Shown here: positions 1 through 13,900 of the stretch, in pieces | How positions within the stretch are numbered: position 1 is the first letter of the stretch | How the letters are laid out: every line of letters starts with the position of its first letter | From: Smittium mucronatum | Lineage: Eukaryota > Kickxellomycota > Harpellomycetes > Harpellales > Legeriomycetaceae | NCBI GenBank assembly: GCA_001953115.1 | Contig: LSSL01000016.1 | Location: forward strand, 26,665 to 90,664 | Length of the DNA: 64,000 nucleotides | Direction: 5' to 3' | Position numbers and translations under genes: made by a program | Notes under the pieces: model-generated | Seen by the model: the letters and a program-made list of their open reading frames with translations, nothing else | Told to the model about the DNA's origin: nothing | Database searches by the model: none

Positions 1-390
1 AGAGCTTCAATGAGCTCTGGGTATACTTGGAGATCCATAGCTGTGGTCCTTGTGGTTACGATCTGGTCCTCATGCTCCTGAAATTTAGCCTTTTTAAGCG
101 ATAACTGATCTAATTTTTCAGATAGGCCTTTAATTAGCGTAAAGCTTCATCTCTCTTGGTTTTATACTCAATATCCATGTAAAAGTTATTACTGAATGAA
201 AATATTTGAAAATATTTCAAGCTGATAGAGAAAATTTGTGAAAAAAAAGACGATAAGGATAGTATATTCAGTACTTACGACGAATATACCAATTTTCTTT
301 AGTTTCATTTATTTTATTAAGAGTTTTATTTGGTTTTTGAAAGTTTGGTGTATTATCCAATAAAAGATTATATATTTTAATATGACCACC
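1..390 (-). CDS. Partial unidentified spliced gene entering from the left edge
   Basis: Two coding-like pieces read leftward on the minus strand. The first, 390 to 279, starts after a TTCATAG acceptor-like site, stays open for 37 codons (contains NLLLDNTPNFQ and KENWYIR) and ends at a good donor, GTAAGTAC. The second, about 205 to 1, contains MDIEYKTKRDEALR, then needs a one-base shift to continue as LIKGLSEKLDQLSLKKAKF and then QEHEDQIV, ending with MDLQVYPELIEA at the window edge. The charged, heptad-like stretch suggests a coiled coil. This part is clearly less AT-rich than what follows. The splice phase does not close cleanly between the pieces, so an unseen junction, a sequence error or a decayed gene are all possible. 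I do not recognise the protein. Confidence 0.4.
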
Positions 391-3300
391 CTATGAATTA
401 TAATAAAAATCAAATCCAATTGTTAAGGATCGAATACAAATATTCTTTAAACCAACATAAATAATATAAGTACAATTTTTTCTTTCAAAAATTTTCATCT
501 TTCTATTTTATCACACACTTTGATTCTAAAAAACTTGAAAAAATGTTGTTCTATGACCAATTTTTAAATACTATACTTAGAAAATATATATTATTAGATA
601 AACTTATATTCGATTTTCTATAAATAAAATTTATATTTAAATCAGAATATTTTTTTAAATTTTTTTCAATAATTGACTAAGTTTTAATTGTGTATTTTTT
701 TTATCATATGTTATTAGCGATTATTTTCTCATATCATCTATACATAGTTTTTTTCCAATTAATGAAATTTGATTTTTTTAAAGTTTTTTTTCTCTCTATT
801 AGTAACATTATAGATTATTTTTTGATTATAAATTTATTATTTAATAGAAGAAATTGTTTTAGGAAGAAAAAATTTATAAAACAAATTTATAAAATAAAAT
901 AGCCTTGCTTAAGCCTCTCAACGAATTTCAATTAACAGTAATTTAATTAACACCAAAATTTCCAAAAAAAAACTCTTAACAGATAAAAGCTTATTCAGCC
1001 TGTTGATTAATTTTTTAAAATTTATTTAAATTATGGTAAAAGATATATTTTTAATTGAAATAAATGTACAAAACATATTTTTTATATTTTTATATATCAA
1101 ATCATGAAATCAATCATTTATTTCGATGAAAGTATAAGTACCATTGTTAAAAATAATATGGGTTTAAATTTAAATATAAAAAATAAAAATAAAACCTAGA
1201 TTTCGTTTTATTCTTTTATTCTTTTCTTCTATTAAAATTTTAAACTTATGAAAAATATTTTTTGACGTTACTTTTTACTAATTTTAGTTTATTGAAAATC
1301 AATTCTTATTAAAATATATAAATTGTTAATCGATATCGAGGAATAAATAATAATTTATATTGTTAAAGAAAAGTTTTCATATTAAGTACACCTCACTTCA
1401 ACTCTATATACCTTTTTAAATATGATAATGGTTAACCATGTTGTATTTTAAGACTACTCATAATTACAAAAAAACTTGAAATTTTTTTATTTTAATTTTA
1501 ACTTTGAAATTTTAGAATCATGATAAAATTAAATATGCCTCCTTCTTGAAGAATAATGGGGTTTCACTTATTTTATAATATCAGGACTTAAAATTTTCTT
1601 TTATAATTTTATTTTTTACATTTCAGAAGAAAGATTTATTTTATAATTAATATTTTTGAAATAATTTTATTGTTATATTCCGCGAAACTGATCTTATTAC
1701 ATGATATCCATTTATGTCTTAAAACTTATTTATTGAACAAAAAATAATTAATTAATAAGTAAATAATCTACATATTTGTCTTTTTTTTTTGAATTTTTAT
1801 CCATTTAAAAAAGAGGATTATTATACTTATTTGATTTAGGATTTTTATATATTTATAACGAATACTGTTTTTTTTTGTATTCGACTTGTAAAAAAATATA
1901 AAAGACTAAAAACTATAATTTACCATTTACTATTGATTAATTAATTATCATAAACGGAAATCATTTTATTTATTTTTTATGAATAGAAAAAAAAAATTAC
2001 TATCAATATTTTTTTTTATTACCATAAATTTGTTTTTTAAATAAGTATTTTTAAATAACTAAATATCGGATAATAAATTCTTATTAATGTAAAGATTATG
2101 AATATGAAAATAATATTTTTTATATATACTAATAAAACTCATACGTACGTTTAAATAGATTATTTTATTTATTAAAAAAATATAATAAAAATACTAATAT
2201 TAATAAATTTTATTTTTTGAAGATATTTGCAAGTAAAATAAATTCAAAATTTTAGACATATACTTCTTATAATTTTTTAAAAGTTATACTTCGATTAAAA
2301 GAAGCTTTATGTAAATATCCAAAATTTACAAGAGTTTTTTTTTTATATTTTTTTGGAATTATACAGAAAAAAAATAATAAAGTTTTTTTACTTATTATTG
2401 TAATATATTTTCCGCATAAAAATTTTAATATAAATCTCAAGATAATTAGACAGAAATATAAATAAATATATAATTAAAACACCAAAAAATTAAAACCTTA
2501 ATGAGTTTTTTTTAATAAAAATCGATTTAATTATATTGATTGTATTATAATGATATAGCAACATAAAATATTTAAAAGTAAATATTCGTATAAAATATTT
2601 GAAATTTAATTATTTTTTCAAAAATTTATACTCTATTTAAAAATTTATATTATTTGGCCAAATATTCCAATGAATATTTCTAAATTAGATTATATATTTC
2701 TTTTTCTTTAAAGACGCTTTCGAATTAATAAAAATATCCAACCAAATTTACAAAAAAAAAGTTTAAATCCATTTTACCTGCAAATGCCAAGCTAAACTTT
2801 TATATGTTGTAAAATATATTGACAGAATCGATTATAATAGTATAAATATAATGCATATGTATATACTAAATTTTTTGATAGATCACTTTTTTTATATCAA
2901 AATAAAAAAATATTTATCAATTTAAAAAGAGCCAGTATAAATATTATTTATCAGTCTATATTCATTTTACATAAATATTAGATAAAAAACAATATTCAAT
3001 ATTTTTTTTAATTTTTTAATTTTTATTTAATGAAGATTTTTGAAAAATTCCAAAACAGTCATACCCCTCTTTAGCAAAATTTGAATCCAAATATAAATTG
3101 TAAACTTAAATAATCTTTGACATTTAGAATAGCAAATATAATTTTTTTAATAGGTTTTTAATAATTGGCTAGTATTACGAAAGTTTGTTTCAAATTAGTT
3201 ATTTTTTGGTTATAATGAGGTGAATGCAGTTTTTTTTGCAGATGATATTTAACTTATTTTGCGATATAAAGATGCAATTAGATTTATTTATGAATTTTTT

Positions 3301-3530
3301 AATTACATTTTTTTTATTGTGTGAGGTCATATATGTTTTTGATTTCATTATTAGGTATTTATTTTTGATTAAATTCGGTCTTATAAATCTTTTTTGGATA
3401 AAATCTATGGATTTCCTCCATCTTATGTAGAAGTTTGAAATTAATCAAACTGTAAGAATTCAATTAATTAAAATTATTTTAATAAAAGTATTTGAATAAG
3501 TAATCTTTAAAGGTGTTAAGCAAAGAAGAA
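391..3530. other. AT-rich intergenic, no gene seen
   Basis: Dense A and T runs with stops in all frames. The small open frames (690-902, 3224-3430) are rich in Phe, Ile and Leu codons made of T and A and look like chance readings of AT-rich sequence. I see no RNA gene, repeat array or conserved motif. Confidence 0.6.
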
Positions 3531-3539
3531 GAGTGTTAA

Positions 3540-4010
3540 TAAAAATAATCGAATGATTTCAAGAATTCACGCTTCAAGACTTTCTTGAATTAGCTTTTGA
3601 AAAGCTACAAATTAAATTTATAGATCCTTCTGAAATCCTTATATTAACCGAATATAAAACCAAAAAAGTTTTTCCAGTTTGTGAAACATAACTTTAAAAT
3701 ATGATACAAGTTTTATTAAATAAACATTAATTGAAATTTCACCATGTATAAAAACTAAAGTGAAAAAAAATCATACATGGAGTTAATTTAAAAATTAGTA
3801 AAAATATAGTTATATTAGCTAGGCTTTATGAAACTAAAATGCGGGAAATAATTGTATTGTGAGAGCTAAACCAGAAGTTTCAAAAGGAAGCTTGGTCAGA
3901 AATTTTGTAATATCTGAAATTTCAAATAGAAAAGTTATTGTAATTGCAGGAAAGATCATGAAAAGATCAAAAAAAGTTTTCCTACAAAAGAAAGTAAAAT
4001 TTTGAGGGTT
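3540..4010 (+). pseudogene. Decayed coding fragments, probably transposon-derived
   Basis: Short open stretches in the plus strand, such as FTLQDFLELAFEKLQIKF near 3560 and PEVSKGSLVRNFVISEI near 3870, look like protein rather than AT noise but are broken by stops and frame changes. They lie directly upstream of the Tigger-type relic and may belong to it or to a gypsy element into which it inserted. There is no firm family assignment. Confidence 0.25.
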
Positions 4011-4019
4011 TTTAGTCCA

Positions 4020-4760
4020 AAATCGCTGAAATAAAAAAAATAATTCTTAAATGTATTGAGTTTGGTAAAATATCTAACACCTTTCCCCAATCTATAGTAA
4101 TAAAAAAAGCACATCAAATATCTCGGAACTTAGATATTGCTGATTTCAGTTCATATAATGGGTGGAACTACAGATTTATCAAAAGAAATCTTATAAAAGT
4201 CTTAACTTTATTTGGCGGAGAGGTATAATAAATAATTTCGATTCAGGTATTCTAACTGAGCTTGAAAATATGCGATCTATGATTGGCGATTATAATCCAG
4301 ATATTTTTTTTAACATTGGTGAAACAGGAATTTTTTTCGGTTAGTCCCAATATAACTGTTTATTCCTTTCAGAAGATAAATAAATGTAAGGGGGGGACAA
4401 AAAAAATAAAGACAGAGTCATTTTATTGATTTTTAGTAGCTCTACTGGAATAGTCAAAATCCTTATATCTATGATATGGAGAAGCAAAAAATCTGGCATA
4501 CACTTGAGGAAAATAATTCCGAATTCCCTATTTTAAATAGGAAATTTTTTGGATGGATACCATCGTATTTAAAATATGGGGGTTTTTTTTATTTGAAGCT
4601 ACTACGAAAAGTTTTAATGACTAATTTTATCATTTACTTGATAATGCTCCAGGATATGCTTCGGATACTGAAGATGATAGTATTAGAGCTATTTTTTCTC
4701 TTCCAAATTCACTTCTCCTAAGAATAAAACGAATATGAAATCACGGGAGATTTTTAAAAA
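4020..4760 (+). pseudogene. pogo/Tigger-type (CENP-B-like) DDE transposase relic
   Basis: Reading frames on the plus strand recover the landmark blocks of a Tigger/Jerky-type Tc1-mariner transposase in the right order. Around 4110-4190 is the second CENP-B-type helix-turn-helix: AHQISRNLDIADFSSYNGW followed by RFIKR, matching the family's 'dF.aSnGWl.rFkkR' signature. About 4290-4325 gives NPDIFFNIGETGIFF, the position of the family's first catalytic Asp block (usually N-x-DETG; here Gly replaces the Asp). About 4345-4410 gives a KCKGGTKK block. About 4635-4700 gives LDNAPGYASDTEDDSIRAIF, the second catalytic Asp block. Several frameshifts and stops separate these pieces, so no functional protein is made. 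I cannot see terminal inverted repeats. Confidence 0.6.
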
Positions 4761-4839
4761 AGCTATAAATATAAATTAATTAAATTTATTTTAGATTTTT
4801 ATGATCTGATAATGGAAAAAAAGTAATTCTCCAAGAAAA

Positions 4840-5290
4840 ATCCTAAAAAATAATTATTGTAGATTCTGGAGTCTCATTAAGTAAACAACTAGCGTATTTG
4901 ATGTTTCAGAATTATTACATAAGCCCTGCAATAATTTCACATTTAATAAAAACACCTTATTGTTTTTCAAATTAGAAATAATTCCAATCTCTGAAGAAAT
5001 AATTTATAAAAAATTACAACGGAATTAATAAGAAAAATAAAAACCAAGTTTAAAAAATGGTTATCTGATTTTTCTGATATAATAAAAAAAAATTCTAGAA
5101 AATTACGACATCGAGGAAAAAATAGATCAGCAAAAATTAAAAAAGATTTTAAACTTGGATAAAAACCATAAAATTGAATATGGCAACTCGACTATCTAAT
5201 AAATCGATATTGCTATCACTATTACACTATAAAAATCAAAAAATAAATAATATTAGTATAAAAAACCAGACAACTGAAAAAAATAATGTG
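4840..5290 (+). pseudogene. Ty3/gypsy pol fragment (protease to RT linker), decayed
   Basis: Near 4855 the plus strand reads IIVDSGVSLSKQLAYLM, which resembles a retropepsin active site (D-[ST]-G-A-S). Near 5040-5220 pieces reading WLSDFSDII, LRHRGKNRS and NRYCYHYY follow the order of the gypsy linker that precedes reverse transcriptase (usually '..ysDvF..', 'lpphRg..dH.I', 'pYRyp.yq'). Frames change several times. The match is short and was judged by eye. The piece abuts the Tigger relic, so one may have inserted into the other. Confidence 0.35.
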
Positions 5291-5956
5291 ACATAAAATA
5301 AATATTTTGAAAATTAAACTAAAACTTTAGGAAATAACTTATCAAATTTTATACAATAGATTGGTGTCATCGAAGTTACTATTTTTTAATTAAAATTTGA
5401 ATACGAATGTAAATGGGGTAAATTAATTCTTCAAAATATGACTTTAAAACAAATAGTATACGAGGAATTTAGTTGTTAAACTATTACCATCAAATATAGT
5501 AAAAAAGATGAAAGAGAAAAGACAAATCCTATCCATGATTTCTTTATTTAGTTTTTTAAGGGCTAATACTATAATTTTTGAATATTTAATTGTTTTTTAA
5601 AATTTCTGAAACCCTAAAATACATCACTTATACATTCATTTAAGAATATTTTTGGTTTATATTCTATTTTAGCTTAAATTCTAAAAATTTCCTTAAATGT
5701 ATCTCTAAATTACACTAGTAAAATCTTTTAAAATGTATAATTTTCAATTGAGTAAAACTAATAATTTTTTTTTAAATCATATATCAACGAAAGCCTGACT
5801 TTTTTAGCGTAAAATAATTAAGATTATTTTTATTGGAAATATTTAGAACAATTTTTTTATAGCACATACATATTATTCCGTGTGATCTAGTTCTAAAGAA
5901 ATAAGGATGTTTTGGATAAGATAAATGTAAATACTATTCAATAAAATTAAATAAGA

Positions 5957-5981
5957 TTGTGTTGTGTTGTGTTGTGTTGTT
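5957..5981. repeat. (TTGTG)n microsatellite
   Basis: Five nearly perfect copies of the pentamer TTGTG. It is a simple repeat, G-rich on one strand, in otherwise AT-only DNA. Confidence 0.9.
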
Positions 5982-6114
5982 TGGATAATAATTGATAAAG
6001 TTGAATAATCGTTATTTATAAAATCAAATATTTTATTTCATTGATAATTTTTACGCCTATAAAATTTGGCAAGTTTACCAAAGAAGTACTGAGTCTCAAA
6101 ATTTTTATTTGCAT

Positions 6115-6330
6115 TATCAAAATAAAATCTGGGTTCGAACTTAGACTGGTTATTATATTAATTTTAATGTTTAGTTATTAACATTAATTTTTTGTATCGT
6201 GTGCTTTTGTCTGAGTAAGTTTGCTTTAAATTTAATAATCTCAGGTTCAAACCCCACAAGTTGCAATAAACAAGTTAGCGTTGTCTGCATCAAACATGTA
6301 ATATAATTGGTGCTGATAACGCCAACTTGT
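6115..6330 (+). repeat. tRNA/SINE-like box motifs followed by a 61-bp imperfect palindrome
   Basis: Two matches to an RNA polymerase III B box occur about 115 bases apart: GGGTTCGAAC near 6132 and GGTTCAAACC near 6244. Just downstream, 6270-6299 and 6301-6330 are inverted copies of each other (23 of 30 positions match, one-base centre), so the transcript could fold into a long hairpin. A recognisable A box and tRNA cloverleaf are missing, so this is at most a decayed tRNA-derived SINE or a small foldback element. Confidence 0.3.
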
Positions 6331-7764
6331 TTCAAAGAATTTATTTTTGATTATTTGTGTAGTAATTAACTCAATGTCGTAAAAATTTCAAAAAAAAAAA
6401 GTTGATATTCGTGTACTTAACATCAAAATAGTTTCTTTATTCAATAATATTTAGTTATCAGTTATTATAGTACGTTTATAAAGCTAGTTTTAATTTTCAA
6501 TAGCAAAAAAAAGGTCATAATTTTTTTTTTTAGAAATATAAAAAATAAAAAATAAAATTTACGTTAAAAAAAAGAAAAAATTGGCTATTAAGATTTAGAA
6601 TAACAATTTATTTTTTCGTAGACATTAATTATTATTGAATTTTTTCTGATAAAAAAATTTGAAAATATCTCGATTAAATTAAATGGAAAGTTTCTATACA
6701 TTTGTTGTATAATTCAATTAAAAAATAATCACTTTTATTATGAAGAAAAATTAAAAAGTAAATTTTTTTTATTATAAATTAATCATAGTTAAATTAAGTT
6801 ATAAAAAAAAATTCTTATATTATAGTTATCAAATAAAATAAATATTTGTTAATATGAATATATTTTTGACACTTTTTCCTTTTAAATTTCTTGATCGTTT
6901 AATTTTCTAAAAAAAGGAAATTTTCGTCAATTTTTTTAATTTTTAAATTAAATTTTCTAGTAATATAAATAACATTATTTTGGAATAGTATATAAAATGC
7001 CTTTTATATTATTATAAATATTTTTTCAAAAAAATAAATTGATGAAAATTTATATGTATTTTAATTATAATTTTATAATCACTTTTTCTCAGATTAATAG
7101 TAAAAATTTATTTATAGTTTTAAAAATAACCATATTTTTTCATAAGATAAATATATAAAAAATCCACACAAGATCCTACAAATAATATATATTTTTATTT
7201 TTTTCAGAAATTAATTCTTTAAATGAGAAAATAAATTAATATATTACAATATTAATAAAACGTTTTTAAGTTTCAATGTAAAGATTTTTATCATTTAATT
7301 TCTTGGATTTGAAGTAATATAAATATATTTACCGAATTCTGATTTTAAAATATTTTTGGAATTTTTTTACACTCAAATTTTTGCGAAATCTTTAACAGAA
7401 AAAAATTAAAGGTGCCAATATAAATTTAACAAATTTTTGATTATAAAATTTATGAATTATCCTCATTTATATAACATCATATAAATAAAGTAAAAAAAAA
7501 TCACATAGAGGTAATATTACTGAATATTAACTATTAATAAATATATAATTAAAAATGAAATTTTATAAATATATATACGGTGTAAAAGATTAGAATAAAA
7601 ACATATATTTAATGAAATTTATCTAATTTTATGGAAAAATGATGTTCATGTTTTTTAATTTTAATAATATTGTAAGGATCGGTTTTATTATTAGGGAAAA
7701 GATATGGTTGCTAAAGAAGGAAACAAAAAATAAATTTTAAAAGTTTAATTCCCAAAAGCGGAAG

Positions 7765-7920
7765 TCGGTTCTCTATTTATATCTCTACGGGATCTGAGTT
7801 ATGTTTCATGCGTGCATCTTAGGGCTATAGTAGTATAATTATAGCTGGGAAATTTCAGCTTAATATTTCTATCCCAAAAGGATCTGAGTCATGTTTGATA
7901 CTTGAAACATAAGGCCTTTT
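7765..7920 (+). repeat. Imperfect direct repeat, 90-base offset
   Basis: GATCTGAGTTATGTTT at 7791 recurs as GATCTGAGTCATGTTT at 7881, with weaker similarity on both sides. This is a two-copy diverged direct repeat that stands out because it is less AT-rich than its surroundings. I see no gene in it. Confidence 0.5.
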
Positions 7921-10900
7921 TATTTAGTTCTAATCGAATAATTACAATATATATAAAGTTATTTATTCATTTAATGATTTTTTCAATAAATATTGAAATA
8001 AAAATTCATAATTTTAAAAAAAATAGAAAATTGGTTTCCAAGATGTATGTTGACAAATAAAATTCTATATAACACAGATTATATAAAAAAAAGGGTTAAA
8101 GAAATTTAAAAAGTAAAATTTATTTTTATTATATCCCATGAGTTTTTCAATATTTATTAAATGGTTTGATAAAATGAAATTATTTAATAAAAATAATATT
8201 TTTCATCAAATTTTAAATTTAGTTCTTTAAATTATGATTTAATGTGGGAGAATAGCAATAAATACTTCTATTTCTTTATTAATGCGGATAATAAAAAATT
8301 TATCTGGTATATCTCATTATCTGACTAAAGTAGATATTGAAAATTATTTAAATATATTCTGAGATATGGTAAAATATTTTCAAACATTTTTTCAGAAATA
8401 AACTTCGATATCCCATAATCTTATATATTTCCAAAAATAGAATAAAAAAAACTTTAAGCCAAATCTTTTGTTTTATATTGTGATCAATTTAAAAATTAAT
8501 TCCATATTTCATTATACTATAAGAAATTTATCAATTTCAATAAATTAGGACCGACAATTGATTATATTTTAAAAGAATATAAAAAAGAAATTAAAGATTA
8601 TATATAATCTATTATATAATTTTTCACATTTTAAAATTAATTATAGTAAATGAATTAGGATAAACAGTAAAATGCGCTAATTTAGCTTAAATCGGATTTT
8701 TTAGAAAGTTACATGACAATGTATCGAATACTATAAAAAAATTTAAAAATTTGACTTTTTTTTTCTTCATCCATACTGTAATCTGAAAATATATGTAAAA
8801 CAAGACCTTTTTAATATTTATACAAAATAAAGGACAGAATAGCTCAATAAAGAGCTTAAATTTTAAAATAATAAACCCCCCCCCCAATACATATTTAAAT
8901 CAAAAAACAGTAATTTGATTTCTTCCGTTTAAAATATAATGGAGTGAGGAATTTTCTGGGTAAAAATTAAAATCCATAAAATGATAGATTATAAATGTTT
9001 TTATTTATTTTCATTTAAATATTAATAAGTGTCTCAAGTACTTAGCTCATAAATAAGGCCTAATTATCTATTATTGGATTATTGCTTTTTCCGTTATTTA
9101 AATATTTGATTTGATTTCAATATATTTATTTCAGATGAAAAATTTTTCAGGAAATATAGTGCAAAAAAATAATAAAACTTTTTTTTTAATTAATACAGAT
9201 GCGAATCGAAAAAATAAATGATGCTATATTCGAAGTTTAAATGCAATAATATCAAGAAAAAATGGTTCGAGAATCTATACTTTACCTTAAAAATATTTTT
9301 TTAAATATTAAATCTAACCACAAATTATTTTTGAAGTAATTTTTCTTGCTATAATATCTTTAAATTATAATTTTTTTATTAGATTAATAATATAAATTGA
9401 AACATTTTGTTTCTAAAATTCTATGTTTGTTTTTTGTTTCTTTGTGGGTATTAAGATATGAAAATCCTGTGATTAAAGTCAATCATATATTAATAATCAA
9501 AAAGAATAAATTCTTCATTAAAAGCATTAGAATTAATGGAAATTTTGGTGCTTTAATACTTTTTTTACCCAAATTTGAGTTTTTTATATCTGATTCTGCC
9601 TTTCTATTCTAACTGTTTTTGAAATAAAAGTTATATTTGTCATTTCAGTTCCTTTAATTTTTACTAAAAATAATTCACTTGTGTTCCCTTAGATTCTTAA
9701 AAATAATACAAAGAAAGATAATCACCTTTGAAGTTATAAGTTTTTTTTTCCAAAATAAACACTTTTTTTTTGAAAAAATATATAAACTAATCGAAAGTTT
9801 GAATTTGATTTTTATAACTTGTTATATATATTTGCAATTTCTATTTAAACAATGGATAATTCAAATATTCTAAATTAAAATAATGTTTTTCATTTTAAAA
9901 CATTTCAAAATAATAATAATGTTGGTATCCTTAGATTTTCCTCTGATAATCACCTATAAAATCAATGATTTTTGATGTATAATTTTCGTATCGGGATTTA
10001 AATATGTACTGTAACAAATAGAAGCCAATTAAACTGAAATTTCTATACATAAAAGAGGGAATTAAATTAATTTTTATTACAAAGATTTTTTTCTCCTTGT
10101 GAGTTTTTTATAGGAAAAACCTATCTTTTTTTTGCGAGTTTTTATTTTAAACAATTTATAATAGATTTTTATTTACAAATATTTTATTAAATTTTTAAAT
10201 TAGATTAAATTAATTTATTAATAAATCTTGGTAAGAATTAAGGTATTGAAGATCATTATTTTTCATTAAAAAATAAAATTAATTATCAATAAACGCAAAA
10301 ATTCCATAGAATTAGTAAACTTAAAAAAAAAGTTCTATCTTGAAATAAACGAAAATCCTACAATTAAAATAAAGTTACCAGTGGAGTAGTGGAAATAACC
10401 TGTGATAATATTTAGTAAATTCTTTAACTAATTTATTTTATCTGTTTAATTATTTGTAGAGGGATTAAAAATGAACTATTCCACTTAATATATTTTTAAT
10501 AACTTTAACCGATAATTTTTTTGTTAAATCTAAATTTTTTCAGTTCAGATTGAATTTATTTTTTGCTTTTTCCAAGATTTTTTTTTCGTCATATGCAAAT
10601 TTTTTAAAATATACCCATATATTGAAAAAAATTTCTTTTTTTTTGCCATGGGTTTATTTTTAATCTCGATAAAAGTGAATAAAAACCCTAATAAAAAGTT
10701 ACAAAATAAGTTATGATTTTTCAAAAAATAATTTCATACTCAACTCCACCCCAAACTCTAGCAGATCCTAACCCACTGGGCATTGTTTCAATATTATTGT
10801 TTCTTTTATTAAATTTTTCTCTTTTCTTATATTGTTTATTGTATTTTTAGATTCCTGGAAACATAATTTTTTTAAATTTTTAACCAAAGAAAAACTGATT

Positions 10901-13900
10901 AATGACTCTTTTTTTGTGGAGCATAATGATCCATCACAATTAAAATTAAAATTCAGGAATTAATTCAGTATTTTCTATTATATGAGATTCAAATAATCAA
11001 AAATAGCAGTATGAATCATATATTTTTAAGGAAAGAATTGAAATAAGATAGAATGACTAATTAAAATCAATGATACCTATAAAAACTACAGGGTACCTTC
11101 TCCCATTTATATGTTTTAAAATTTAACATATATGAATATCTGAGACCATAAATATCACATTTATAACAGATTTTGAAGCATACTAAAAATTCAGTATCCA
11201 CAGATTTAGAAGAAAAACATGAAATATAAGTATATTTTTAATTTAAAATTCGTTTGTGATTTTGAATTTCTGATCTAAAAATATAGTTGTTATTAAAACA
11301 TTAAATTAAATCTATTTGTGGTATTTATTTCTGATTAAATATAAAATTTAAGCATCTATTATTATAAATTCTATTCAAGGCGATTTTTTTATTAGAAATG
11401 GGCTAAAAATATATTCATTATATAAAAGATCCTATTTTAGTTATTCTATTTTATTTAAATATAAAATTGATACTTATTTTCTAGTGAGTTGTTAAATAGG
11501 AGTTTTTAGTTTAAAGATCACAATTTTCTTGTATTTTTTAATCTCCTAGACACCCCTAATATTTTTTTTTCGTAGTAATATGCGTTAAATTGAAAATTTT
11601 AAATTTTTTATAATATTTCAAGGTCACTTTTTTTTAAATTATCCTAGATATTGAGAGTTTCTGATGGAACAAAATTATTTTTAGATAAACTGTTGAGCCT
11701 AAAATTAAAGAAAATTTGACCTTCTTTTTAATTGGGGATGACCATTTTAATAAAATGCCAATTAAACTAGTTTTTAGTCAAATGCTCTGGATAATAATGA
11801 TGATTTAGAAAAAATATTTCATTATTTCTATAATGAAAATTTTGGAAATCAATCGTTTTTTATAAATTTAATAGTCAGAAATATTTTTAAATTGATCCAA
11901 AAGTGCACCTTTTTTATTAAAATATTAAAATAAAAAAAAATGAAGGAGTCATTTAGATAACATATGAGTTTTTTAAACACCGAATTTTTGATTTTATTTT
12001 CAGGTTAATGTGAGGGCGAATAAAAAAAGGCATATAAGAAATAGATTATTGGTGATTGTGAAATTTATATAAGTAATTTCTTAAGATGAAGTGTTTTAGA
12101 TTTAAATAATAGATTTATATTTCTTAAACTATTTATAATCATGTATTAAAATTTATGTTTGACTCTCATATAAATTTTTATTATTTAAAGTTTAAAATTT
12201 CCACCTTTATAAATAATTTATATTCTCTGATCTTTTTTTGATATTTTTCAAAAAAAATTATTCAGTAATGTTATAAGAAAATAAAATAATAATACAGAAG
12301 TTTATTTTAGTGATTTTAAATCAAATAATAATCAAAATAATTTAAAATAATATCCTTGGTATCTTAAAAATATGATATCATACCATCTATTATCTCCAGT
12401 GAACCATAATTATGGCCATTTAAAATTAAGTATAAGAAACTTTTTTATCTTATATTTTACAAATTAAATAGAATATTTGAATAAATATTTCATATCCGAT
12501 TTTGTGGTTTTGGATTTCAAAAAAAAAAAATTAATCAAATTTACATTTTATATAATTTATCTTTTTTTTCTAATTAAATTAATTTAATCCAAATAGTTTT
12601 TTACCTTTTTGAATAGTGGGTATATTTTTTCAATTATAGTAAAAAGTGGTTGCTAAAAATACAATCAATATTTATGAAGATAAATTGTAAAGAAATGACT
12701 TATGCATTTCTGATATTAATAATGGTTTATTAATATTACTTATAAAACTTTTTAATAGATTTTAAAATCGTAATTATTGGGAAATTGAGCTCAAACTCTA
12801 AATTCTTTTGGAATTTTAAAACTTCTCAACTATCCGAATTCCGAAAAATTGCACAATGATAACCTAATTTAAAATATAAAATAATTTTTCCTATTTGTGT
12901 ATAATATAAAAATGAAAAAGAGATAGAATTTCCACAAAAAAAATATACTCAAAAAAAAAAAACTTCATAAAACTTTTGAAATTTATAAAATTAATAATTG
13001 ACCAAAAAATTTTCATTTATTAATTTGAGATATATAATATAAAACAGAATTTAAAAAATATAATAAAAAAGTCTATGATAAGAATGATTAAATTATTATT
13101 TTTAAATTTCCCTTTCAGATTATTTATAAAGATCAATGCTTTTGAAAAAAAATTACTATGCAATATAGAATAATAAAATTCATTATTACTTTAAATAAAG
13201 CTTCTAAATTTAAAATAGTTATGAAACTAGCCTATCTTCTGATAATTTTAAAAAATAATGATATGTAATTTCAATTTTTAAAATTTTAAGTAGTCTTTAA
13301 TATAGAAAAATATTTATTGGGAATATTTTTTTCTATAATGTGATCAATTTTAAAATTATATCATTTATTATTTCATTGCTTAGTGATTTTATATAAAATA
13401 ATTTATATTAAGTTAGTTTTAATTTATTTAAATTTATAATTATTTTCATAAATTCGATATTAGAATTCAAATATAATTCTTTTTTATTTAATTATTCATT
13501 TTTTATAACTAACTTTGGATGATACAATAAAAGTTAAATAGGAATTAATTAAATAAATTTTTTGATTCCTAAAAATTTTACATCCAATTTATTGATTTTT
13601 ATCAAAATTAATTACTGAATATATACTATTATTAGTCTTGGTGTTACTTTCAAAATATTATTCCAAAATAAAAAGTGTGTTTTATTTATATATTTTTTAT
13701 TTTATAAAAAAAATTTGAACTATGTAAAAATATTTAAATTGGTGACCAAATTACATAGTTTAACTCTTATTAATCTATTAATTTAATAATTATAAATAAG
13801 TAATTTTTTTTCTGGCTTTAAAATACTTTAAAATAGGCTTAATGAAATCAAAAAATTATTTTAAATGTATTTAATACCAGAAATTATTTTTTATCGGTAA

